DNA of 8,551 bases from an uncultured Faecalibacterium sp. (GTDB taxonomy: Bacteria; Bacillota; Clostridia; Oscillospirales; Ruminococcaceae), in assembly GCA_945982465.1 (NCBI GenBank), contig CAMFSB010000057.1, forward strand, positions 1 through 8,551. The letters are read 5' to 3'. The notes beneath the pieces are model-generated. The model saw only the letters and a list, made by a program, of their open reading frames with translations. It was not told the DNA's origin and did not search any database. Below are positions 1-5,485 of this stretch, piece after piece (position 1 is the first letter of the stretch; each line of letters starts with the position of its first letter). The translations under genes were made by a program, and so were the position numbers.

Positions 1-1
1 G

Positions 2-373
2 CCTACAGCGAAGCCTACGGCCACCCCGACGGTGAAGCCCACGGCAACGCCTACAGCGAAGCCTACGGCTACCCCCACGGCTACGCCTACAGCCAAACCT
101 ACGGCCACGCCGACGGCGAAGCCCACTGCAACGCCGACAGCGAAACCTACAGCTACGCCTACAGCCGAGCCCACTGCCACCCCGACGGTGAAACCTACGG
201 CTACTCCGACTGTAGCACCCACGGCCGCTCCTACCGTTAAACCCACCGCAACCCCGACGGCGGAACCTACAGCTGCTCCCACAGCGGTGCCGACCGCAGC
301 GCCAACTGCGGTGCCTACGGCAACACCCACAGCAGCGCCTACCGCTGCTCCGACCATCGCACCGACCGCAGCG
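2..373 (+). repeat. 12-bp tandem repeat encoding Pro-Thr-Ala-x
   Basis: Thirty-one consecutive 12-bp units of the form CCN-ACN-GYN-xxx are visible (one unit has ATC as third codon), and the array probably extends past the left edge. The units differ mainly at synonymous third positions and at the fourth codon (Thr, Lys, Glu, Ala, Val). This suggests an old or selected repeat rather than a recent identical expansion. The array lies wholly inside the coding frame, so copy-number changes would alter stalk length without a frameshift. Confidence 0.9.
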
Positions 374-793
374 CCGCAGCCGACGCCGTCGGCCGTTCCG
401 ACGGCCGCCCCCACTGCGCAGCCTACGGAGATCGTGATTCCCGTAACCACACAGGCGTCGCCCGCTGTTCCGCCCGCCGCCCCGGCTGCGGTGGCAACCG
501 CAAGGCCGCTGGTAATGCCTACGGAAACGCCGGCACCCACGCCTGCCCCCACTCCGGAGCCTACACCGGCGCTGGAACCCACGCCGGCGCCGATGGAACC
601 CCCGACAGATCCGTCTGACGCTTCGGCAGGCGGCCAGCCCGCTTCGCAGGACGAGAACAAACCTCTCAGCAGCGACGCGCTGGTTCCGCTGGGCGCAGCC
701 GGCCTCGGCACTGCCGGCGTATGTGCCGTCTTTACGGTGCACACCCGGCGCCGCCGCCCACGCAAACTCAAAGACCGCCATGTACGCAAATAA
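2..793 (+). CDS. Pro-Thr-Ala tetrapeptide-repeat surface protein, C-terminal part (5' end outside the window)
   Basis: The reading frame is open from the first complete codon at position 2 and ends at TAA 791-793, so the start lies upstream; the GTG at 32 is just a repeat Val codon. 263 residues are visible. Residues 1-124 are 31 unbroken Pro-Thr-(Ala/Val/Ile)-x tetrapeptides. In the first ~22 units x is mostly Thr, Lys or Glu; later it is mostly Ala or Val. Residues ~125-200 form a looser Pro/Ala/Thr region with a second motif type (TPAP, TPEP). A short polar stretch follows, then a hydrophobic segment of ~20 residues (around VPLGAAGLGTAGVCAVFTV) and a basic tail starting RRRRPRK. This architecture fits a wall-spanning stalk anchored in the membrane by its C-terminus with a cytoplasmic basic tail. 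I see no LPxTG sortase motif. The N-terminal domain is not visible, so the function is unknown. The neighbouring glycan genes are convergent and give no direct link. Confidence 0.85.
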   Translation, partial: PTAKPTATPTVKPTATPTAKPTATPTATPTAKPTATPTAKPTATPTAKPTATPTAEPTATPTVKPTATPTVAPTAAPTVKPTATPTAEPTAAPTAVPTAAPTAVPTATPTAAPTAAPTIAPTAAPQPTPSAVPTAAPTAQPTEIVIPVTTQASPAVPPAAPAAVATARPLVMPTETPAPTPAPTPEPTPALEPTPAPMEPPTDPSDASAGGQPASQDENKPLSSDALVPLGAAGLGTAGVCAVFTVHTRRRRPRKLKDRHVRK

Positions 794-846
794 GCCCGTC
801 TGACCGGTTTTCTGATCGGCGGCAAGCACACCGCGATGGAAACACA

Positions 847-894
847 GCCCCCTGATGCAGCGAGTATATGTCCTGCATCAGGGGGCTTCTTTGT
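847..894 (+). terminator. Rho-independent terminator of the repeat-protein gene
   Basis: A perfect 14-bp stem pairs GCCCCCTGATGCAG (847-860) with 873-886 around a 12-nt loop. The T-rich stretch TTCTTTGT follows on the + strand. It begins 53 nt after the stop codon, on the right strand and at the right distance to end the repeat-protein transcript. The opposite strand has only a weak T-run after the stem (TGTTTCC), so the element is mainly directional, although it could help stop transcription leaking from glf. Confidence 0.85.
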
Positions 895-911
895 GCTGTA
901 TTTCCTGCCAA

Positions 912-928
912 AGCAAAAGCAGCCCGCC
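912..928. repeat. 17-bp direct repeat, copy 1
   Basis: The sequence AGCAAAAGCAGCCCGCC occurs here and again, identically, at 1024-1040, 112 bp away. Copy 2 overlaps the hairpin at 1031-1065: its last ten bases form part of that stem and its A-run gives the T-run on the - strand. Copy 1 lacks the matching second arm. It may be a remnant of a duplicated terminator; that is inference. Confidence 0.6.
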
Positions 929-1023
929 AAACGGCCGCACCGCGCCGCGCTGCGGCCAAAAGTTTCCGGCGCAGTCGCTTCGCCCTGCATCGGCTCGGCA
1001 CGCCAGCTTGTGCCTATCGCCGC

Positions 1024-1040
1024 AGCAAAAGCAGCCCGCC
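1024..1040. repeat. 17-bp direct repeat, copy 2 (part of a terminator hairpin)
   Basis: This copy is identical to 912-928. Its distal part is one arm of the 1031-1065 hairpin and its proximal AAAA provides the T-run read on the - strand. Confidence 0.6.
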
Positions 1041-1065
1041 GCCGGGAAACCCGGCAGCGGGCTGC
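1024..1065 (-). terminator. Likely terminator downstream of glf
   Basis: The stem pairs GCAGCCCGC (1031-1039) with 1057-1065 and, inside a one-base mismatch, GCCGGG (1041-1046) with CCCGGC (1050-1055) around an AAA loop, giving 15 base pairs. Read on the - strand the stem is followed by TTTT and then GC-rich sequence, so the hairpin is very strong but the T-run is short. It lies ~150 nt beyond the glf stop codon and would end the glf transcript. The + strand side continues TTCATCCTGTT, so some activity in that direction is also possible. Confidence 0.65.
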
Positions 1066-1089
1066 TTCATCCTGTTCCGTGTTCTACTG

Positions 1090-1152
1090 GGCGGGCGAAA
1101 GTCCCTTTTCCGTGCTGGGACAAGGCCGGAACCATTCTGTTTTTCGCCCGCC
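1090..1152. other. Long inverted repeat with foldable interior, between glf and its terminator
   Basis: Eleven-base perfect arms, GGCGGGCGAAA (1090-1100) and 1142-1152, enclose 41 nt. Inside, two alternative short helices overlap: GTCCC 1101-1105 with GGGAC 1117-1121, or TTCCG 1108-1112 with CGGAA 1127-1131. Neither strand has a T-run directly after the outer stem, so it is not an ordinary terminator. It would lie in the 3' untranslated part of the glf message. I do not recognise it as a known riboswitch or RNA family. It may be an RNA-stabilising 3' structure or chance folding in GC-rich DNA. Confidence 0.35.
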
Positions 1153-1216
1153 ATGCCGTTTTGCCATATCACCTGCGGGCTGTCTCACAAGGCCGCCTTG
1201 CCGCGCGGCCAGCCGT

Positions 1217-2323
1217 TCAGGCCAGCTCGCTGCGCGCTGCGGCCAGCGCCGCCTCGATCACCCGGTCCATGTCGTAATACTTGTATTCGCCCAGACGACC
1301 GCCGAACAGCACATTCGGTTCAGCGTCCGCCAGCTTTTTGTATTCGGCATACAGCGCGCCGTTCTTTTGGTCGTTCACCGGGTAATAGGGTTCGTCACCG
1401 GGCTTCCACTCGGCGCTGTATTCGCGGCTGATGACCGTTTTAGGCTGCGTGCCGAACTCGAAATGTTTGTGTTCGATGATGCGGGTGTAAGGGGTCTCGG
1501 CGTCGGTGTAGTTCACCACCGCGTTGCCCTGATAGTTTTCCATGTCCAGCGTTTCGGTCTCAAAGCGCACGCTGCGGTATTGCAGCGCGCCCAGCCGATA
1601 GCCAAAGTAGGCGTCGATCGGGCCGGTGTAAACCACCTTTTCGGCCAGCGCGTCCCACCGGGCCTTGTCGCTCAGGTAATCCTCGCGCAGCCGCACCTCG
1701 GTATCGCCCAGCAGGCGGCGCACCATTTCGGTGTAGCCACCTACCGGAATGCCCTGGAACAGGGCGTTGAAGTAGTTGTTGTCGTAGGTAAAGCGCACCG
1801 GCAGCCGCTGGATGATGAACGCCGGCAGCTCGGTGCAGGGGCGGCCCCACTGTTTGCCCGTGTATCCCTTGATAAGCTTTTCGTAGATATCAGTGCCCAC
1901 CAGGCTGATGGCCTGCTCTTCCAGATTTTTCGGCTCAGTGATGCCGGCGGCGGCCTTCTGCTCCTCGATCCTTGCCCGGGCCTGCGCAGGGGTGATCACG
2001 CCCCACATCTTGTTAAAGGTGTTCATGTTGAACGGCAGGTTGTAGATCTCGCCTTTGTAGTTTGCCACCGGGCTGTTGGTGTAGCGATTGAACTCGGCAA
2101 ACTGGCTGATGTACTGCCACACCTCACGGTTGTTGGTGTGGAAAATGTGCGCGCCATACTGGTGCACCTGAATGCCCTCGCATTCATAGGTGTAAATGTT
2201 GCCGGCGATGTGGTCGCGCTTGTCGATCACAAGGCACCGCTTGCCCGCCTGGGCCGCCTGCCGGGCAAACACCGCCCCATACAGGCCCGCGCCCACGATC
2301 AGATAGTCGTACGGTTTTTTCAT
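1217..2323 (-). CDS. glf: UDP-galactopyranose mutase
   Basis: This flavoenzyme interconverts UDP-galactopyranose and UDP-galactofuranose in the cytoplasm, supplying Galf for cell-surface glycans. The protein has 368 residues, the usual size for bacterial Glf. The FAD-binding dinucleotide fold opens it (VGAGLYG, residues 10-16), followed by DKRDHIAGN (34-42). Family-typical stretches include HQYGAHIFHT (54-63), GYTGKQWG (153-160, with the substrate-stacking Trp159), LPVRF with Arg177, TRIIEHK (280-286, with the conserved Arg281), YYPV (313-316) and GGRLGEYKYYDMD (341-353). ATG 2321-2323 is chosen because GGGGAG lies 6 nt upstream and the protein begins as family members do (MKKPYDYLIVGAG). The frame stays open 55 codons further upstream, but that part crosses a terminator and the end of rfbB. 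A terminator separates it from rfbB, and no promoter is visible in the 50 bp after it, so expression probably depends on read-through. Confidence 0.96.
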   Translation of the reverse strand: MKKPYDYLIVGAGLYGAVFARQAAQAGKRCLVIDKRDHIAGNIYTYECEGIQVHQYGAHIFHTNNREVWQYISQFAEFNRYTNSPVANYKGEIYNLPFNMNTFNKMWGVITPAQARARIEEQKAAAGITEPKNLEEQAISLVGTDIYEKLIKGYTGKQWGRPCTELPAFIIQRLPVRFTYDNNYFNALFQGIPVGGYTEMVRRLLGDTEVRLREDYLSDKARWDALAEKVVYTGPIDAYFGYRLGALQYRSVRFETETLDMENYQGNAVVNYTDAETPYTRIIEHKHFEFGTQPKTVISREYSAEWKPGDEPYYPVNDQKNGALYAEYKKLADAEPNVLFGGRLGEYKYYDMDRVIEAALAAARSELA

Positions 2324-2329
2324 GGTTTT

Positions 2330-2335
2330 CTCCCC
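2330..2335 (-). promoter_or_regulatory. Ribosome binding site fixing the glf start
   Basis: GGGGAG is read on the - strand, six bases before ATG 2321-2323. It supports the 368-residue product over a longer frame extending into rfbB. Confidence 0.8.
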
Positions 2336-2367
2336 TTTTCCGGCCGCACACGGCGCCGCCGCTTTTG

Positions 2368-2398
2368 AAAAAGGCCCTGCACAGGCATGCGCAGGGCC
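2368..2398 (-). terminator. Terminator between rfbB and glf
   Basis: On the - strand GGCCCTGC (2398-2391) pairs with GCAGGGCC (2380-2373) around a 10-nt loop, and five Ts follow directly (2372-2368). The hairpin begins ~24 nt after the rfbB stop codon and ends 45 bp before the glf start. It should end or attenuate the rfb transcript. glf lies immediately downstream on the same strand without a recognisable promoter, so it could set a lower glf level relative to rfbB. Confidence 0.8.
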
Positions 2399-2421
2399 GC
2401 GGAGCGCCAGGCCGGCGCGCC

Positions 2422-3492
2422 TTACTTGTTTTTGTACATTTCCTCGTAGTATTTCTGGTAGTTGCCGCTGGTCACATGGTCCATCCATTCCTCGTGGGTC
2501 AGGTACCAGTCGATGGTTTTGACGATCCCTACCTCAAACGGCGTTTCCGGGTACCAGCCCAGATCGTTTTTGATCTTGGTGGGGTCGATGCCATAGCGCC
2601 GGTCGTGGCCCAGGCGGTCCTCCACATGCTTGATGAGCGCTTCACTGATGCCCTCATCGTTCAGGCGGTCATGCAGCTGGGCAATGATGGTTTTGACAAT
2701 GAAAATGTTGGGCCGTTCGTTGTGGCCGCCTACATTGTACACTTCGCCCACCTTGCCGCCATTGGCCACCATGTCGATGGCCTTGCAGTGGTCCTCCACA
2801 TACAGCCAATCGCGGATCTGCATGCCATCGCCGTACACAGGCAGCTGCTTGTGGTGCTTGACGTTGTTGATCATCAGCGGGATGAGCTTTTCGGGGAACT
2901 GATAGGGGCCGTAGTTGTTGGAGCAGCGGGTGATGTTCACCGGCATACCGTAGGTATCGTGGAAGGCCATGACAAACAAATCGGCGCTGGCCTTGCTGCT
3001 GGAGTAGGGGCTGTGCGGGCACAGGGGCGTAGTTTCCATAAAGTAGCCCTCGGCGCCCAGCGCGCCGTACACCTCGTCGGTGGAGACCTGCAGATACTTT
3101 TTTCCCTCTTTCCAGGTCTTGGCCGCCGCGTCGTACCAGGCTTCCTTGGCGCGCTGCAGCAGGTTCACGGTGCCCATCACATTGGTCTGCACAAAGATCT
3201 CCGGGTTGGAGATGCTGCGGTCCACGTGGCTTTCGGCCGCAAAGTTGATCACATAGTCAAAGTCGTACTGGGCGAACAGGCGGCTGACCAGTTCCCTGTC
3301 GCAGATATCGCCCTGCACAAACACATGGCGGGGGTCGCCCTCCACGCCCTTCAGGTTTTCCAGATTACCGGCATAGGTCAGCTTATCCAGGTTGACCAGC
3401 AGGATATCCTCGTATTTGTTCAGCATGTAGTACACGAAGTTGGAGCCGATAAAACCGGCGCAGCCCGTAATCAGATAGGTCTTTTTCATCAT
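2422..3492 (-). CDS. rfbB: dTDP-glucose 4,6-dehydratase
   Basis: RfbB (RmlB) converts dTDP-glucose to dTDP-4-dehydro-6-deoxy-glucose, the second step of dTDP-L-rhamnose synthesis, using tightly bound NAD+. The product has 356 residues. It is a short-chain dehydrogenase/reductase of the extended class: nucleotide-binding GCAGFIG (10-16), NLDKLTYAGN (34-43), ESHVDRSI (87-94), catalytic STDEVYG (137-143, with Thr138, Asp139, Glu140), YSSSK (163-167, with the Tyr and Lys of the YxxxK motif), RCSNNYGPYQFPEKLIP (189-205) and GDGMQIRDWLYVEDH (221-235), all hallmarks of RmlB. The first of two adjacent ATGs (3490-3492) is chosen because AAGGAG is 8 nt upstream; the second ATG would be 11 nt away. A 72-bp gap without a T-run terminator follows rfbD, so the two are probably co-transcribed. 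Confidence 0.97.
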   Translation of the reverse strand: MMKKTYLITGCAGFIGSNFVYYMLNKYEDILLVNLDKLTYAGNLENLKGVEGDPRHVFVQGDICDRELVSRLFAQYDFDYVINFAAESHVDRSISNPEIFVQTNVMGTVNLLQRAKEAWYDAAAKTWKEGKKYLQVSTDEVYGALGAEGYFMETTPLCPHSPYSSSKASADLFVMAFHDTYGMPVNITRCSNNYGPYQFPEKLIPLMINNVKHHKQLPVYGDGMQIRDWLYVEDHCKAIDMVANGGKVGEVYNVGGHNERPNIFIVKTIIAQLHDRLNDEGISEALIKHVEDRLGHDRRYGIDPTKIKNDLGWYPETPFEVGIVKTIDWYLTHEEWMDHVTSGNYQKYYEEMYKNK

Positions 3493-3564
3493 AAATCATT
3501 CTCCTTGCAAAGCACACACCCGGCAGCGCCGGCCCGCAGCCTGCGCCGCCAGTGCGCCGCGTTT

Positions 3565-4482
3565 TCAGTCTTTCATGCCGTTGTCGCCGTCCCAGTGCTC
3601 GAAAAACGCCGCCAGCGCCTGTTTCCAGTCGCGCATGTCGTTGCCGATGGTGCAGCGCAGCATCCGGTTATCCAGCGCACTCCAGGCCGGACGGTCGGTG
3701 CTTTCGGGGTGCTTGGCCTTGTACTGTGCCGTGGTGCAGGGGGTGACCACCGCGTCTACGCCGGCCAGGCGGACGATCTCGCAGGCAAAGTCGTACCAGC
3801 TGCACACGCCCTCGCCCGTGCAATGGTACAGGCCGTATTCGTGGGTGACGCACAGCTGCAGCAGCTCGTGCGCCAGATCCACCGCGTTGGTGGGGTTGCC
3901 CAGCTGGTCGCTGACAAACTCCAGCCTGCCGTATTTGCGGCCGGCATTCACCACCGTTTTGACGATGTTTTTGCCATAGTAGCTGTACAGCCACGCCGTG
4001 CGCACAATAAAGTGCCGGTGGCAGAACTGGGCCACATACTGCTCGCCCAGCAGCTTTGTGGAGCCGTATGCGCTGATCGGCCCCGGCAGGGCAGCCTCGT
4101 CGTGGGGCACGCCGCCGTTTTCGCGGCCGCTGAACACATAGTCGGTGGACACATGCACCAGCCGCGCGCCCACCTTTTCGGCCGCCTGCGCCAGATTGCG
4201 CGGGCCGATGGCGTTTGCTTTGAATGCGTCGTCGTGATGGGTCTCGCAGCCGTCCACGTTGGTGTAGGCGGCGCAGTTGATGATCACATCCGGGTGATGG
4301 CGGCGCACAAACTCCACCACCGCCCGGTAATCGGAGATATCCAGTTCCGGCAGATCCACCGGGATCACTGTTGCACTGCGCAGCTTTTCGGGGATGGGGC
4401 CCAGTTCGCTTTTGCCCAGCCGCAGCTGTTTTTGCAGTTCCGTGCCCAGCTGCCCTTTGCAGCCTGTAATAAGGATCTTCAT
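3565..4482 (-). CDS. rfbD: dTDP-4-dehydrorhamnose reductase
   Basis: RfbD (RmlD) reduces dTDP-4-dehydro-L-rhamnose to dTDP-L-rhamnose with NAD(P)H, the last step of the pathway. The protein has 305 residues, near the upper end for the family. Visible motifs are the cofactor loop GCKGQLG (7-13), DLPELDISD (43-51), NCAAYTNVDGCE (69-80), STDYVFSG (112-119), YGSTK (139-143, the Tyr/Lys catalytic pair), RTAWLYS (161-167) and the C-terminal RPAWSALDN (264-272). Residues ~22-40 form a longer linker than I recall in many homologues. The start ATG 4480-4482 lies 10 nt after the rfbA stop codon, and its GAGAGG ribosome binding site overlaps that stop, which indicates tight translational coupling. If no RfbC acts in this organism the true substrate could differ (see findings). 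Confidence 0.95.
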   Translation of the reverse strand: MKILITGCKGQLGTELQKQLRLGKSELGPIPEKLRSATVIPVDLPELDISDYRAVVEFVRRHHPDVIINCAAYTNVDGCETHHDDAFKANAIGPRNLAQAAEKVGARLVHVSTDYVFSGRENGGVPHDEAALPGPISAYGSTKLLGEQYVAQFCHRHFIVRTAWLYSYYGKNIVKTVVNAGRKYGRLEFVSDQLGNPTNAVDLAHELLQLCVTHEYGLYHCTGEGVCSWYDFACEIVRLAGVDAVVTPCTTAQYKAKHPESTDRPAWSALDNRMLRCTIGNDMRDWKQALAAFFEHWDGDNGMKD

Positions 4483-4492
4483 GGGTTGCCTC

Positions 4493-5380
4493 TCAATACT
4501 TCAGTTTATCATCGGCCACATTTTTCAGGTGCTGGCCGTAAGGCGATTTGCCGTAGCGCGTCGCCGATTCCAGCAGCTTTTCGCGGGTGATCCAGCCGTA
4601 TTTATAGGCGATCTCCTCCGGGGCCGAGATCTTGACGCCCTGACGCTTCTCGATCATCCGCACAAAGTCGGCGGCTTCCACCAGGCTGTCCATCGTGCCG
4701 GTGTCCAGCCAGGCAAAGCCGCGGCCCAGCAGCTGCACATCCAACGCCCCCTGTTTGAGGTACATATCGTTCAGGGTGGTGATCTCCAGCTCGCCGCGGG
4801 CCGAGGGCTTGACGGCCTTTGCCATCTGCACCACGTTTTTGTTGTAAAAGTACAGGCCGGTAATGGCATAGTTGCTCTTGGGCTGGGCGGGCTTTTCCTC
4901 CACCGAGAGCACGCGGCCGTCTTTATCGAACTCGACCACGCCGAAGCGCTCGGGGTCGGTGACATAGTAGCCGAACACCGTGCAGCGGCCCTTTTGCTCG
5001 GCGTTGGCCGCGGCCGCCTTAAGGATGCGCGAAAAACCGTTGCCGTAGAAAATATTATCGCCCAGGATCATGGCGCAGCAATCATCGCCAATAAATTCCT
5101 CACCCAGGATAAACGCCTGCGCAAGGCCGTCCGGCGAGGGCTGCACCTTGTACTGCAGATGGATGCCGTACTGGCTGCCGTCGCCCAGCAGATGCTCAAA
5201 ACGGGGCGTGTCCTCCGGCGTTGAGATGATGAGGATGTCCTGGATGCCCGCCAGCATCAGCGTGGAAAGCGGGTAGTAGATCATCGGCTTATCGTAAACC
5301 GGCAGCAGCTGTTTGCTGGTGACCATCGTCAACGGATAAAGCCGGGTGCCGGCACCGCCGGCGAGGATGATACCTTTCAT
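4493..5380 (-). CDS. rfbA: Glucose-1-phosphate thymidylyltransferase
   Basis: RfbA (RmlA) joins glucose-1-phosphate and dTTP to give dTDP-glucose and pyrophosphate, the first committed step toward dTDP-L-rhamnose, and is usually feedback-inhibited by dTDP-rhamnose. The 295-residue length is typical. The nucleotidyltransferase signature [11 protein letters not shown] (8-18) is followed by [18 protein letters not shown] (22-39), LGDNIFYG (106-113, with metal-binding Asp108), [16 protein letters not shown] (136-151), EEKP (161-164), [10 protein letters not shown] (196-205) and WLDTGT (224-229, with the second metal ligand Asp226). ATG 5378-5380 is chosen because AAGGAG lies 8 nt upstream and the protein then starts as the family does (MKGIILAGG). 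An in-frame ATG nine codons earlier lacks a ribosome binding site and overlaps a possible -10 box. It follows the glycosyltransferase gene by 105 bp and precedes rfbD by 10 bp. Confidence 0.97.
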   Translation of the reverse strand: MKGIILAGGAGTRLYPLTMVTSKQLLPVYDKPMIYYPLSTLMLAGIQDILIISTPEDTPRFEHLLGDGSQYGIHLQYKVQPSPDGLAQAFILGEEFIGDDCCAMILGDNIFYGNGFSRILKAAAANAEQKGRCTVFGYYVTDPERFGVVEFDKDGRVLSVEEKPAQPKSNYAITGLYFYNKNVVQMAKAVKPSARGELEITTLNDMYLKQGALDVQLLGRGFAWLDTGTMDSLVEAADFVRMIEKRQGVKISAPEEIAYKYGWITREKLLESATRYGKSPYGQHLKNVADDKLKY

Positions 5381-5388
5381 AGTGTGCA

Positions 5389-5394
5389 CTCCTT
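5389..5394 (-). promoter_or_regulatory. Ribosome binding site fixing the rfbA start
   Basis: AAGGAG on the - strand, eight bases before ATG 5378-5380, supports the 295-residue start over the in-frame ATG at 5405-5407. Confidence 0.8.
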
Positions 5395-5405
5395 TTTCCT
5401 GTTCC

Positions 5406-5436
5406 ATTGTAAGAAAAGTTGTGCAGCTTAGTTCAA
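5406..5436 (-). promoter_or_regulatory. Possible internal promoter before rfbA
   Basis: On the - strand TTGAAC (5436-5431) and TACAAT (5411-5406) are separated by 19 bp. The -10 box matches the sigma-A consensus at 5 of 6 positions and the -35 at 4 of 6, but the spacing is longer than ideal. A 6-bp hairpin (arms 5437-5442 and 5449-5454) lies just upstream. The 105-bp gap leaves room for an independent rfbA promoter, while read-through from the glycosyltransferase promoter is equally plausible. Confidence 0.35.
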
Positions 5437-5485
5437 AGCGGAGCTGCGTCCGCTGTCAACAAAACAATGCGCCCTGTGCCAGAGC

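Larger units (their letters stand above)
794..1216. other. Intergenic region between convergent genes, no gene seen
   Basis: This 423-bp stretch separates the ends of the repeat-protein gene (+) and glf (-). It holds a + strand terminator (847-890), a 17-bp direct repeat (912-928 and 1024-1040), a smaller GC-rich hairpin with arms 933-939 and 951-957, a strong hairpin at 1031-1065, and a long inverted repeat with arms 1090-1100 and 1142-1152. Open frames cross it, but they are shadows extending into the antisense of glf, have no convincing ribosome binding sites, and resemble no protein I recognise. Confidence 0.7.

Noticed and set aside
2..373. A CRISPR array or non-coding satellite.
   Set aside because: The unit is 12 bp with no spacers, stays in one coding frame, and varies mainly at synonymous and fourth-codon positions, so it is a protein repeat.
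933..957. GC-rich hairpin with GGCCGCA/TGCGGCC arms as a terminator.
   Set aside because: On the + strand it is followed by AAAAG and on the - strand by only three Ts then GC-rich sequence, so terminator function is unsupported.
836..2368. A 510-codon + strand frame crossing the intergenic region and antisense glf.
   Set aside because: It starts inside the terminator region without a convincing ribosome binding site, and most of it is the complement of glf.
3493..3564. Small CCGGC/GCCGG hairpin between rfbD and rfbB as a terminator.
   Set aside because: The stem is only 5 bp and no T-run follows on the coding strand; such stems are common by chance in this base composition.
2365..4590. A 741-codon open frame on the + strand, antisense to rfbB and rfbD.
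   Set aside because: The opposite strand encodes two unmistakable enzymes with full motifs and ribosome binding sites. The long antisense frame is a by-product of GC-rich codon bias, and its translation resembles no protein family I know.
5431..5459. TTGACA (5459-5454) as the -35 of an rfbA promoter with 17-bp spacing.
   Set aside because: The hexamer at the -10 position would be TTGAAC, which is a poor match. The TTGAAC/TACAAT pair was kept as the better though weak candidate.
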